From Ligilactobacillus apodemi DSM 16634 = JCM 16172 (lineage in GTDB: Bacteria > Bacillota > Bacilli > Lactobacillales > Lactobacillaceae), in the NCBI RefSeq assembly GCF_001434405.1, contig NZ_AZFT01000053.1, positions 124,001-188,000 of the forward strand: DNA of 64,000 nt, read 5' to 3'. Of this stretch, positions 45,009 through 53,752 are shown piece after piece. The first letter of the stretch is position 1. Each line of letters begins with the position of its first letter. The translations under genes were made by a program, and so were the position numbers. Below the pieces are notes generated by a model. That model was not told the DNA's origin and searched no databases. It worked only from the letters and a program-made list of their open reading frames with translations.

Positions 45009-46128
45009 ATGGAATTTAGTGAATATAAGAAAGAAATTGAGGCAATGAATGCACAAATTTCGGACTTTAGGGGGTCTCTTTGACTTAGAAGGTCTGGAAG
45101 AACTCATTTCTGAAAATGAAATGAAGATGGCTGAGCCAGGTTTTTGGGATGATCAAGAACAAGCTCAAAAAATCATTAGTGAAAATAATGACTTAAAAGC
45201 TAAGTACGATAATTTCCATCAACTATCATCGGCGGTAGAAGAATTAGAAGTACTCTTTGAATTAGCCCAAGAAACACCTGATGATGCTGATGTTTTAGCT
45301 GAACTTGAACAAAGCTACACGACAACGGCCAAACAATTGGAGGCTTATCAACTAACATTATTGTTAAATGAGCCTTACGATAAGGATAACGCAATTTTAG
45401 AAATTCATCCGGGTGCAGGCGGGACTGAATCGCAAGACTGGGGTTCAATGCTGTTGCGGATGTACACGCGTTGGGCTGAACAGCATAACTTTAAGGTGAC
45501 AACTGAAGATTATCAACCAGGAGACGAAGCTGGCATAAAATCGGTCACCTTAACAATTTCTGGTCATAATGCCTATGGTTATTTGCGCGGTGAAAAGGGC
45601 GTTCATCGGTTAGTGCGGATCTCCCCGTTTGATTCGGCTGGCAGACGGCATACCTCATTTGCTTCTGTTAACGTGATGCCAGAATTAGACGATGATGTTG
45701 AAGTTGAATTACGTCCAGAAGATATCAAGATGGAGGTCTTTCGTGCTAGTGGTGCTGGGGGACAACATATCAATAAAACTTCTTCAGCGGTGCGCTTGAT
45801 CCATATTCCAACTGGGATCGTTGTTTCTAGTCAAGCACAACGTTCACAATTTCAAAACCGTGCGACGGCTGAGAAAATGTTGCGTTCCAAACTATACCAA
45901 ATCGAATTAGAAGAGCAAGAAAAGAAACGGGCTGAGATTCAAGGTGAACAACTTGATATTGGCTGGGGCTCCCAAATTCGTTCCTATGTTTTCCATCCAT
46001 ATTCAATGGTCAAAGATCACCGTACAAATTTTGAAACAGGTAACACGCAAGCAGTCATGGATGGCGAGTTAGATGGCTTCATTAATGCATATTTGCAATG
46101 GAAGTTACAAAAAGCTAACCCAAGCTAA
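45009..46128 (+). CDS. prfB: Peptide chain release factor 2, with programmed +1 frameshift
   Basis: RF2 releases peptides at UGA and UAA. The ATG at 45009 (GAGG 8 bp upstream) opens a 24-codon frame ending in CTT TGA (stop 45081-45083). A +1 slip at CTT-TGA-C, helped by the internal AGGGGG (45069-45074) just upstream, moves into the frame ending at 46128 and gives 372 residues. The second frame contains the GGQ motif (GAGGQHIN) and the RF2-type SPF tripeptide in [11 protein letters not shown]. Low RF2 favours frameshifting, giving autoregulation. It is coupled in position to ftsE. Confidence 0.97.
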
Positions 46129-46160
46129 AAATGAAAAATCACAAGAAAGGAGAATTTATA

Positions 46161-46856
46161 TTGATAGAGTATAAAGATGTAGTTAAGGAATATCCTAATA
46201 ATACTTTGGCATCAGATCATATCTCACTAAAGATCAATGATGGTGAGTTTGTTTATGTAGTTGGTCCTAGTGGGGCTGGTAAATCCACTTTTATCAAAAT
46301 GATGTATCATGAAGAAGTGCCAACTTCAGGGCATATTCAAGTTAACGATCATAGCTTAGAAAAAATGAAAAACAGCGAGGTGCCTCGTTTACGCCGGGAA
46401 TTAGGGATCGTTTTTCAAGATTTTAAATTACTCCCACGGTTAACTGTTTTTGAAAATGTTGCTTATGCGTTGCAAGTAATCGAAAAAACACCTGCTGAAG
46501 TAAAAGAGCGCGTTGACCGCGTATTGACACTTGTAGGTCTTGAAGATAAAAAAGATAACTTCCCTGATGAATTGTCTGGTGGGGAACAACAAAGAGTAGC
46601 GATCGCGCGTGCAATTGCAAATAAGCCAAGTATCTTGATCGCTGACGAACCAACAGGAAACCTTGATCCAGAAACGGCTCGAGGTATTATGGATATTTTA
46701 GAAAAGATCAACCAAGAAAAAACAACAGTGGTAATGGCTACTCACAACAGCTTTATTGTAAACGAATATAAGCATCGAGTGATCGAAATTGCTGATGGTA
46801 AGATCATTCGCGATCAAGAAGAGGGGGACTATATCGATGAAAGCAGTAACGCTTAA
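46161..46856 (+). CDS. ftsE: Cell division ATP-binding protein FtsE
   Basis: A 231-residue ABC ATPase. TTG at 46161 is chosen since AAAGGAG is 7 bp upstream and the protein then begins [13 protein letters not shown]. Walker A GPSGAGKS is at 35-42, signature [14 protein letters not shown], and DEPTGNLD. With FtsX it controls peptidoglycan hydrolases at division. It overlaps ftsX by 20 bp. Confidence 0.95.
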   Translation: MIEYKDVVKEYPNNTLASDHISLKINDGEFVYVVGPSGAGKSTFIKMMYHEEVPTSGHIQVNDHSLEKMKNSEVPRLRRELGIVFQDFKLLPRLTVFENVAYALQVIEKTPAEVKERVDRVLTLVGLEDKKDNFPDELSGGEQQRVAIARAIANKPSILIADEPTGNLDPETARGIMDILEKINQEKTTVVMATHNSFIVNEYKHRVIEIADGKIIRDQEEGDYIDESSNA

Positions 46857-47724
46857 ACGACATTTAACGGAAAGCTTTAAAAGCTTAAAACGTAACGGTT
46901 GGATGTCAGTTGCGGCTGTCAGTGCGGTTACGGTGACTTTATTACTAGTCGGGGTCTTACTTTCGATCTTGATGAATATTAACAAAGTTGCCCATGATAT
47001 CGAAAATGATGTCCAAGTTCGGGTAGTGATCGACCGTGGTACTACCAAGGAACAAAAAGCTCAACTAAAAAGTGAATTGAGCAAGATCAGTGGAGTTAAA
47101 AAGGTAACGTATTCAAGTCGTCAAAACGAATTGGACAACGTGATCGGGGTGTATGGTAAAGATTTCCAATTGTTCCAAGGAGATCAAAATCCACTCTATG
47201 ATGTGTATGTTGTTGATACGACTTCACCTGAAAAAACAGTCAGTGTTGCTAAAAAAGCTAAGACTTTAAAATATGTTTATGACGCTAAATATGGTGGAGC
47301 TTCCGCTAAAAAACTCTTTAAGATCGTTGCCTCGATTCAACGTTGGGGCTTTGTAATCAGTTTATTGCTATTATTTGTCGCTGTTTTCTTGATCTCTAAT
47401 ACAATCAGGATCACGATTCTTTCACGTGAAAATGAGATCGCGATCATGCGCTTAGTTGGGGCAACAAATAGCTATATCCGCTGGCCTTTCATCCTTGAAG
47501 GGGCTTGGACCGGCCTATTAGGTGCAATTTTACCAATTTTATTAGTTGATATTGCATATTATTGGGCATATGGTGTTTTGACAAGTGCACTTGCAAGTAC
47601 AAACTATCATTTGTTGACACCAGCAACTTTCCTTTGGCAGATCGATCTTTTATTAGCTGTAATTGGGATCGTGATCGGTGCTTTAGGTTCAGGTTTATCG
47701 ATGCGTCGTTTCTTAAAAATTTAA
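46837..47724 (+). CDS. ftsX: Cell division protein FtsX
   Basis: A 295-residue membrane protein with four membrane segments: one near 25-47, then a large extracellular domain (about 50-165), then three near 170-290. MacB/FtsX-type topology. The ATG at 46837 has GAGGGGG 9 bp upstream, inside ftsE. Confidence 0.95.
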   Translation: MKAVTLKRHLTESFKSLKRNGWMSVAAVSAVTVTLLLVGVLLSILMNINKVAHDIENDVQVRVVIDRGTTKEQKAQLKSELSKISGVKKVTYSSRQNELDNVIGVYGKDFQLFQGDQNPLYDVYVVDTTSPEKTVSVAKKAKTLKYVYDAKYGGASAKKLFKIVASIQRWGFVISLLLLFVAVFLISNTIRITILSRENEIAIMRLVGATNSYIRWPFILEGAWTGLLGAILPILLVDIAYYWAYGVLTSALASTNYHLLTPATFLWQIDLLLAVIGIVIGALGSGLSMRRFLKI

Positions 47725-47727
47725 GGC

Positions 47728-47761
47728 AAAAGCACTTGGGATTTCCCGAGTGCTTTTTGTT
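47728..47761 (+). terminator. Terminator after ftsX
   Basis: AAAAGCACTTGGGA pairs with TCCCGAGTGCTTTT (one G-T pair). Confidence 0.85.
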
Positions 47762-47843
47762 TAGGAGAGGTAACGGGTCTAATTATGTTTCAAGATAAAA
47801 AATTGGTATAATGTAACCAAACACTTAGAAAGGAACTGAAATC

Positions 47844-48989
47844 TTGCAATTTTTAAAAAATGTTATGTTCTTTTTCATAGAGCCACTTTTTTGGGGCGGA
47901 CTGTTGATGACGTTTTTTTCTTACCAGTGGCGGTTAAGAAATGAACGGAAAAATTTTCGAATCGCGATCGATCGGGATTTTTATGAAGGTCGACATTTTA
48001 TCAAAAATGGTTTTACCTTTTTATTGATCGGTGCAGTCTTCGACTTAATTTTAGGGATCTCTTTACCGAGTCAAACGCTGATGTTATATCAGTTGTTTGC
48101 TGTGATCGCTTTATTGCTTGTCAATGTAGGGGATCTAAGCTTAGTTGCACTTTTACTAACGGGCTGTGTTACTTTGATTTTTGAACAATTAAAGCTAGCG
48201 CCAAGTGACTTTTTGGCAAAGCACCTGTTAGTTTCGCATACTAACGACCAATTTGGTGGGACTATTTTACTGCTGACAGGTCTGCTAGCTCTTTTCCAAG
48301 GATATTTAGCCCATGAAGACAAAACTGATTGGTTTAGTCCCCAAATTTTTTCTGGTAAGCGTGGACGTCGCATTGCCGGTTATACTTGGCGCGAATTTAC
48401 CGTTTTTCCGTTGATCATGTTTATTCCTGGCGGAGCTTTTGGCACTAACTGGCAAGATTGGTTTGATCTTAGTAAATATAATACTAGTTTAATGATCATG
48501 CCAATTTTTGTTGGGGCTTTTTGCCGGATCTATAAACAAACACCTGCGCTTGCCTTAAAATTACGCCGGCGTCAAAGTTTATTTTTAGCAGGAGTTTCCT
48601 TTATTTTGGCGGGGAGCGCGTTTGTTTTTCCCGCAAGTTCATTTTACAGTTTAGCTTTATTATTATTGGTCATTATTTTTCAAGCATTTGGGCGCTTACG
48701 AGCCGATCATGAAGCCAAACGTTGGTACGTTGAAACTTCTGAAGGGGTGCGGATCGTAGCAGTCAAGCCAGATACGCCAGCTGCAAAGATGAAATTAGAA
48801 GTTGGCGATATTATTCTTGAATGTAATGGAGTTAGAGTTACGAGTGGTGATGAGCTTTATGAGGCTTTGCAAAAAAATTCTGCTTATTGTCGCTTGAAAG
48901 TTAAAAATTTTGATGGTGAATTAAAACTGGCCGAAAGTGCTATTTATGCTGATTCACCACATGAGATCGGATTAGTATTATTTGAATAA
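47844..48989 (+). CDS. Membrane protein with C-terminal PDZ domain, MinJ-like
   Basis: A 381-residue protein with about eight membrane segments in the first ~290 residues and a PDZ domain at about 300-375 (VKPDTPAAKMKLEVGDIILECNG). This architecture and the place downstream of ftsEX resemble MinJ (YvjD), the topological factor that links MinD to DivIVA in Bacillus. The start is TTG, with GAAAGGA upstream. MinJ function in lactobacilli is not established, so no symbol is given. Confidence 0.75.
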   Translation: MQFLKNVMFFFIEPLFWGGLLMTFFSYQWRLRNERKNFRIAIDRDFYEGRHFIKNGFTFLLIGAVFDLILGISLPSQTLMLYQLFAVIALLLVNVGDLSLVALLLTGCVTLIFEQLKLAPSDFLAKHLLVSHTNDQFGGTILLLTGLLALFQGYLAHEDKTDWFSPQIFSGKRGRRIAGYTWREFTVFPLIMFIPGGAFGTNWQDWFDLSKYNTSLMIMPIFVGAFCRIYKQTPALALKLRRRQSLFLAGVSFILAGSAFVFPASSFYSLALLLLVIIFQAFGRLRADHEAKRWYVETSEGVRIVAVKPDTPAAKMKLEVGDIILECNGVRVTSGDELYEALQKNSAYCRLKVKNFDGELKLAESAIYADSPHEIGLVLFE

Positions 48990-49004
48990 TAAATTAGTGA
49001 TGTG

Positions 49005-49034
49005 GAGGGAGCGCTCAGTCTGATTGAGTGCGCA
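49005..49034 (+). promoter_or_regulatory. Ribosome binding site followed by a hairpin before the response regulator
   Basis: GGAGGG (49005-49010 region) is directly followed by a hairpin GCGCTCA/TGAG-TG-CGC (49011-49033, 2-nt bulge), then the TTG start at 49040. The unfolded spacing is too long for efficient initiation at the TTG, so folding may bring the two together; GTG at 49028 would then be inside the stem. Confidence 0.45.
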
Positions 49035-49039
49035 TAACA

Positions 49040-49756
49040 TTGAAAAAAGTATTAGTAGTTGAAGATGATATGGCGATCCAGACTTTGCTTAAATATAATT
49101 TAGAACAAGCAGGTTATCAAGTTAAAACCGTTGCTGATGGAAAACAAGGATATGAATTAGCTAAGACTAAAAATTATGATTTTATTTTGTTGGATATCAT
49201 GTTGCCACAAATGGATGGTTTAGAGATCACGAAAAGTTTACGGCAAGACAAAGTAACGACTCCGATCTTGATCATTACCGCTCGTGACCAAGAGATCGAT
49301 AAGATCATTGGTTTAGAGTTGGGGGCCGATGATTATTTGACGAAGCCTTTCTCCCCTCGAGAAGTAATTGCACGGCTAAAGGCAATTAGCCGTCGGTTGC
49401 CACAAGAAGAATCTGTACCAGCTGTTAAAACTTCCACGGAAGTCTATGAATTTCCCGATTTTACGATTGATTTAGATCAAGTGAAGGTCTTACAAAATGG
49501 GCAACCGGTCCAATTAACGCCTAAGGAATTTGAACTACTAGCATATTTTGTTAAGCGTCCCGGCAGAGTATTAAGTCGTGAAAAATTATTAAATGGTATC
49601 TGGGGCTACGATTATGTTGGGCAAACGCGGATGATCGATATGCATGTCAGCCATTTACGTGAAAAAATCGAACCAGATCCTAAAAAGCCACGCTATATCG
49701 AAACTTTACGGGGCTTTGGTTATCGCTTTAATGGTGATGTAGATGAAGATGCTTAA
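49040..49756 (+). CDS. phoP: OmpR-family response regulator, PhoP-like
   Basis: A 238-residue regulator from the TTG at 49040, giving the usual start MKKVLVVEDD. The receiver has D9, D10 and phospho-acceptor D52; the winged-helix DNA-binding domain is about 135-235 with LTPKEFELLAYF. A longer frame begins at GTG 49028. The histidine kinase gene overlaps it by 14 bp. The PhoP assignment rests on overall likeness and partner type. Confidence 0.85.
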   Translation: MKKVLVVEDDMAIQTLLKYNLEQAGYQVKTVADGKQGYELAKTKNYDFILLDIMLPQMDGLEITKSLRQDKVTTPILIITARDQEIDKIIGLELGADDYLTKPFSPREVIARLKAISRRLPQEESVPAVKTSTEVYEFPDFTIDLDQVKVLQNGQPVQLTPKEFELLAYFVKRPGRVLSREKLLNGIWGYDYVGQTRMIDMHVSHLREKIEPDPKKPRYIETLRGFGYRFNGDVDEDA

Positions 49757-51113
49757 AAATTTTCGTAATTACGTTTTACTGTCGTTGCTTGAAGTGATCT
49801 TAGTTGTTTTCGTTTATGGCTTGATTTTCCATGAACATTTTTGGACCGTATGGCAAAAAGAAGGTGTCGCTTGGATTTTGTTAGCGGTATTATTGGTAGC
49901 ACTAGGAAATAATTTGATTTTTGAACATCAAAAAAAGAAGCGTCTAGCTAGTGAAATGTTGATTTTAGAAAAATTGACGGAAATGGTTGCTAATAATCCA
50001 GGGCGTCATGTTTTGCTGGCTAAAAACGATGAATTTTACGCGATCTCGCGTCAAGTAAATCGGCTACAAACTAAACAACGTAGCCTCATGCGTAAATATG
50101 AGCAACAAAATCGCGACTATTTGAGTTTATTACAATCGTTGACAAGTGGTGTGATCGTTTTTGATCAACATAAGCAAGTTGTTTTATATAACCATGTTGC
50201 GCAAGGTATTTTACAGCTTGGCTCAAATGCGAAAGAACAGCATTTTTATCAAGTATTTACCGCCGCTGAGTTGATTTTAGCTACACAAAAAGTGTATCAG
50301 ACTAAAAAAGATCAACGCTTTTTATGGCAAACAAAAGATGCATGGTATGAGGTACAATTCGTCTATGTTCCATTAAGTCGCCATCATTATTCGGTCATGT
50401 GTATTTTTAATGACATTACCGAGATCAAGCAAATTGAAGTCATGCAACGTGAATTTATGGCCAATGCAGGTCATGAGTTAAAAACGCCCCTGACAGCTAT
50501 TCAAGGTTTTAGTGAGACCCTTTTGGCAGGAGCACTTGATGACAAAGAAACCGCCTATCGTTTTGTAAAAATAATTTCTGAGCAAAGCGCTCACTTAAAG
50601 GAATTGATCGATGATATTTCGGCGCTTGCTAAAAATAGTGGTCCGCAAGAATTACGTCTTGAAAAAATCGCGTTACGTTCGTTTTGTGGACAATTAATAG
50701 CTGGCTACACTCAGAAGATCAAAGAAAAAAATTTAACGTTACAACTTGAGATTCCTAAAGATTTTACCGTGCGTTGCGATAAGCGGCACTTACAGCATAT
50801 TATTGGTAATTTACTTCAAAATGCGATTCGATATAATATAAATGGGGGAAAAATTACCTTAAAAGTAAACAAAAAACTCAATGAATGGCAACTATTCGTG
50901 TATAATACAGGACAAACGATCAAAGAGGCAAAACAAAAGCGAATTTTTGAACGCTTCTATCGGGCCGATCAGTCGCGCTCAAATGAAGGTAGTGGTTTAG
51001 GGTTAGCGATCGTTAAAGAATCAGTGTTAGCTTTATCTGGTCGAATCACGGTCGAGAGTCCATATCAAGAGGGGACCCGCTTTATTTTGACCCTACCATG
51101 TTTTTTAAATTAG
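49743..51113 (+). CDS. phoR: Sensor histidine kinase, PhoR-like
   Basis: A 456-residue kinase. Two N-terminal membrane segments (about 9-30 and 42-60) leave almost no extracellular domain; a PAS-like domain (about 125-230) precedes the dimerisation helix with H244 in NAGHELKTPLTA. The ATPase has NLLQNAIRYN, and GSGLGLAIVKES. The short outside loop suggests sensing in or at the membrane. Coupled to phoP; pspC, yvlD and hprK follow closely. Confidence 0.88.
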   Translation: MKMLKNFRNYVLLSLLEVILVVFVYGLIFHEHFWTVWQKEGVAWILLAVLLVALGNNLIFEHQKKKRLASEMLILEKLTEMVANNPGRHVLLAKNDEFYAISRQVNRLQTKQRSLMRKYEQQNRDYLSLLQSLTSGVIVFDQHKQVVLYNHVAQGILQLGSNAKEQHFYQVFTAAELILATQKVYQTKKDQRFLWQTKDAWYEVQFVYVPLSRHHYSVMCIFNDITEIKQIEVMQREFMANAGHELKTPLTAIQGFSETLLAGALDDKETAYRFVKIISEQSAHLKELIDDISALAKNSGPQELRLEKIALRSFCGQLIAGYTQKIKEKNLTLQLEIPKDFTVRCDKRHLQHIIGNLLQNAIRYNINGGKITLKVNKKLNEWQLFVYNTGQTIKEAKQKRIFERFYRADQSRSNEGSGLGLAIVKESVLALSGRITVESPYQEGTRFILTLPCFLN

Positions 51114-51138
51114 CAAGAGGTTGAAGGGAAGTTTTTCA

Positions 51139-51456
51139 ATGAATAAAAAGAAGCTCTATCGTTCAAATAATGGTGTGATCTGTGGTGTGTGTGCTGGTAT
51201 TGGTGAATTCTTGAATGTTTCTCCTTGGGTCATCCGCACCATCTTTTTAGTAATTGCTTTCGTGTGCAAATTAGTACCACTTTTAGTGTATGTACCAATT
51301 TTACTTTACTTAGGTCTAGCAATATTCTTACCAAAACATCCCCATGAAAAATATAATGATGTCTTTACTTTTCTAAATAGTTTCGGCGAAAAAGAGAAGC
51401 GTCGTCAAGTAACAGATGCAAAGGAAAGAGACATTGATAATAAAGGAGAGAAATAA
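51139..51456 (+). CDS. PspC domain-containing envelope stress protein
   Basis: A 105-residue protein. The PspC domain is at about 3-60 (KKLYRSNNGVICGVCAGIGE followed by a membrane segment), and the last 40 residues are charged. ATG at 51139 follows GAAGGGAAG. It lies between the kinase gene and a YvlD-like gene, reminiscent of the yvlABCD envelope stress operon of Bacillus. Confidence 0.9.
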   Translation: MNKKKLYRSNNGVICGVCAGIGEFLNVSPWVIRTIFLVIAFVCKLVPLLVYVPILLYLGLAIFLPKHPHEKYNDVFTFLNSFGEKEKRRQVTDAKERDIDNKGEK

Positions 51457-51457
51457 T

Positions 51458-51799
51458 TTGAATTTTTGGCAAAGGACACTTGTTACAGTATTAGTTTTTT
51501 TAGCAACAGCGGGATTTTTCCCCAATAGTTTCCACGTTTCAAGCGTATGGGTAGCTATTATTGCAGCTGTGATCTTAGGCTTATTGAACATGTTCGTCAA
51601 GCCTCTTTTAGTGGTGTTATCTTTACCGATCACGGTAATGACTCTAGGGATCTTTTATCTGTTTATCAATGGGTTTATGCTTGAAATAACCTCATTTTTA
51701 GTCGGACCATCGTTTAGCTTTACTAGTTTTGGCTCAGCGATGTTTATTGCGATCATTTTAAGTGTCGTTAACTTGATTATTACGTCAAATCAGGAGTAG
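51458..51799 (+). CDS. Phage-holin-superfamily membrane protein, YvlD-like
   Basis: A 113-residue protein with four membrane segments starting at TTG 51458, with AAAGGAG upstream. It contains LGLLNMFVKPLLVVLSLPITVMTLG-like spacing typical of YvlD/DUF360 proteins. Adjacent to pspC (1-bp gap), so both probably act in membrane stress. Confidence 0.88.
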   Translation: MNFWQRTLVTVLVFLATAGFFPNSFHVSSVWVAIIAAVILGLLNMFVKPLLVVLSLPITVMTLGIFYLFINGFMLEITSFLVGPSFSFTSFGSAMFIAIILSVVNLIITSNQE

Positions 51800-51816
51800 T
51801 TAAGGAGGTTTTTACG

Positions 51817-52758
51817 ATGAGTGGGACAGTAAGTGTTAAAGAATTAGTGGATGAGATCACTAATCTTGAAGTTCATTCTGGTAAAGAATATCTTGAAGAA
51901 CGCTTGATCACAACCGAAGATATTTCGCGACCAGGATTAGAATTGACGGGATATTTTGATTACTATCCGGAAGAACGGATCCAATTATTTGGGATGACAG
52001 AAATATCTTATGGCAATAAAATGAGTGCTAAAAAGCGGTTAGAGATCATGAATAAATTGTGTGGGGCTAATACACCATGCTTTGTTGTTTCACGTTATTT
52101 GGCTGTACCGGAAGAAATGACGGCTGCAGCTAATAAACATCATATTCCGATCTTACGCTCTAAATTGCCTACGACACGGGTATCGGCTAAGTTGACAGAC
52201 TTTTTATCGGGGCGGCTTGCTCAAAGAAAATCACTTCACGGTGTTTTAGTCGATATTTATGGTTTAGGTGTTTTGATCACCGGTGACTCTGGTGTTGGTA
52301 AGTCAGAAACAGCCCTTGATTTGATCAAGCGGGGCCACCGTTTGATCGCTGATGATCGTGTTGAAGTCCATCAACAAGATGAACAAACGGTAATCGGAGA
52401 AGCACCACGGATCTTACGTCATCTATTGGAAATCCGTGGAGTCGGGATCATTGACGTGATGAATCTATTTGGTGCTGGTGCCGTACGTTCAAAAACTGAT
52501 ATTTCACTGATCATTAACTTGGAAAACTGGGAAAGAGATAAACAATTTGATCGTTTAGGTAACGGTGAACAAAAGGTAACGATTTTTGATGTCGATATTC
52601 CTAAGATCTCGATTCCGGTCAAAGTTGGGCGTAACTTGGCGATCATCATTGAAGCTGCTGCCATGAATTATCGTGCTAAGACGATGGGCTATGATGCAAC
52701 TAAAGCCTTTGAACGAAATTTGAATGAATTGATCAGTGAAAATTCTGATAAGAAGTAG
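51817..52758 (+). CDS. hprK: HPr kinase/phosphorylase
   Basis: A 313-residue enzyme that phosphorylates HPr at Ser46 and reverses it, controlling carbon catabolite repression with CcpA. The P-loop GDSGVGKS is at 156-163 and the signature EIRGVGIIDVMNLFG near 204-218. AAGGAGG lies 8 bp upstream. lgt follows after 11 bp. Confidence 0.97.
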   Translation: MSGTVSVKELVDEITNLEVHSGKEYLEERLITTEDISRPGLELTGYFDYYPEERIQLFGMTEISYGNKMSAKKRLEIMNKLCGANTPCFVVSRYLAVPEEMTAAANKHHIPILRSKLPTTRVSAKLTDFLSGRLAQRKSLHGVLVDIYGLGVLITGDSGVGKSETALDLIKRGHRLIADDRVEVHQQDEQTVIGEAPRILRHLLEIRGVGIIDVMNLFGAGAVRSKTDISLIINLENWERDKQFDRLGNGEQKVTIFDVDIPKISIPVKVGRNLAIIIEAAAMNYRAKTMGYDATKAFERNLNELISENSDKK

Positions 52759-52769
52759 AGGGGCATAAA

Positions 52770-53615
52770 GTGAATTTTAATTTAGGTGCGATCGATCCAA
52801 TCGCTTTTAATTTTTTAGGATTTCAAGTGCATTGGTACGGTGTTATTATTGGCGTTGCGGTGTTATTAGCACTTTATTTAGCAGTAAATGAAGGGAAAAA
52901 GCGTGGTATCGTGGCAGACGACTTTTATGACTTTATTTTATGGGCTTTACCAATTGCATTGATTTGTGCACGCGCATATTATGTGATCTTTCGTTGGTCA
53001 TATTACAGTGCCAATCCTAGTGAGATCTACCGAATTTGGGATGGAGGCATTGCGATCTATGGTGGTTTGTTAGGCGCATTAGTCGTTTTAATAGTTTTTT
53101 GTCGTATAAAAAAACTATCCCCGTGGTTGTTTTTAGATGTGATCTCGCCCACTGTGATTTTAGCTCAAGGAATCGGACGTTGGGGGAATTTTATCAACCA
53201 AGAAGCACATGGCGGTCCAGTCACACGCGCATTTTTAGAAAATTTACATTTGCCAAATTTCATTATTTCACAGATGAATATTCAAGGTATTTATTACCAA
53301 CCAACTTTTTTATATGAATCACTGTGGGATATTTTAGGCTTTGTTCTGTTAATTTGTTTGCGTCACCGCCAGCATCTTTTCAAGCAAGGTGAGATCTTTT
53401 TGACTTATGTTGCTTGGTATTCGTTTGGTCGTTTCTTTATTGAAGGAATGCGGACCGATAGCCTAATGTTAGGTGCTTTGCGCGTTTCGCAGTGGTTATC
53501 AGTGATCTTGTTTGTCTTAGCCTTAGGTATTTTTTGGTATCGTCGCTACTATTTACCGAATAATCCTTGGTATTTAACAGGAAATCAAAAAAAGCTGATG
53601 GGCATAATAACATAA
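52770..53615 (+). CDS. lgt: Prolipoprotein diacylglyceryl transferase
   Basis: A 281-residue membrane enzyme with seven segments. The Lgt signature GRWGNFINQEAHGG is near 130-143. It attaches diacylglycerol to the lipobox Cys. GTG start with AGAGGGG upstream. The hprK-lgt pair is conserved in Firmicutes. Confidence 0.96.
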   Translation: MNFNLGAIDPIAFNFLGFQVHWYGVIIGVAVLLALYLAVNEGKKRGIVADDFYDFILWALPIALICARAYYVIFRWSYYSANPSEIYRIWDGGIAIYGGLLGALVVLIVFCRIKKLSPWLFLDVISPTVILAQGIGRWGNFINQEAHGGPVTRAFLENLHLPNFIISQMNIQGIYYQPTFLYESLWDILGFVLLICLRHRQHLFKQGEIFLTYVAWYSFGRFFIEGMRTDSLMLGALRVSQWLSVILFVLALGIFWYRRYYLPNNPWYLTGNQKKLMGIIT

Positions 53616-53623
53616 AAATTATA

Positions 53624-53665
53624 AAGGACTAATTATTTCATTAGGAGATAGTTAGTCTTTTTTGT
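53624..53665 (+). terminator. Terminator after lgt
   Basis: AGGACTAATTA pairs with TAGTTAGTCTTTT in part (GACTAA/TTAGTC core), followed by T run. Confidence 0.6.
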
Positions 53666-53752
53666 TATTTTGTAAGCGGAAAAGGGCTTGTTATAGCAAG
53701 TTTTGCCGATTGATAGTATACTAGATTTGAAAAGATGAATGAGGTGATAGAT

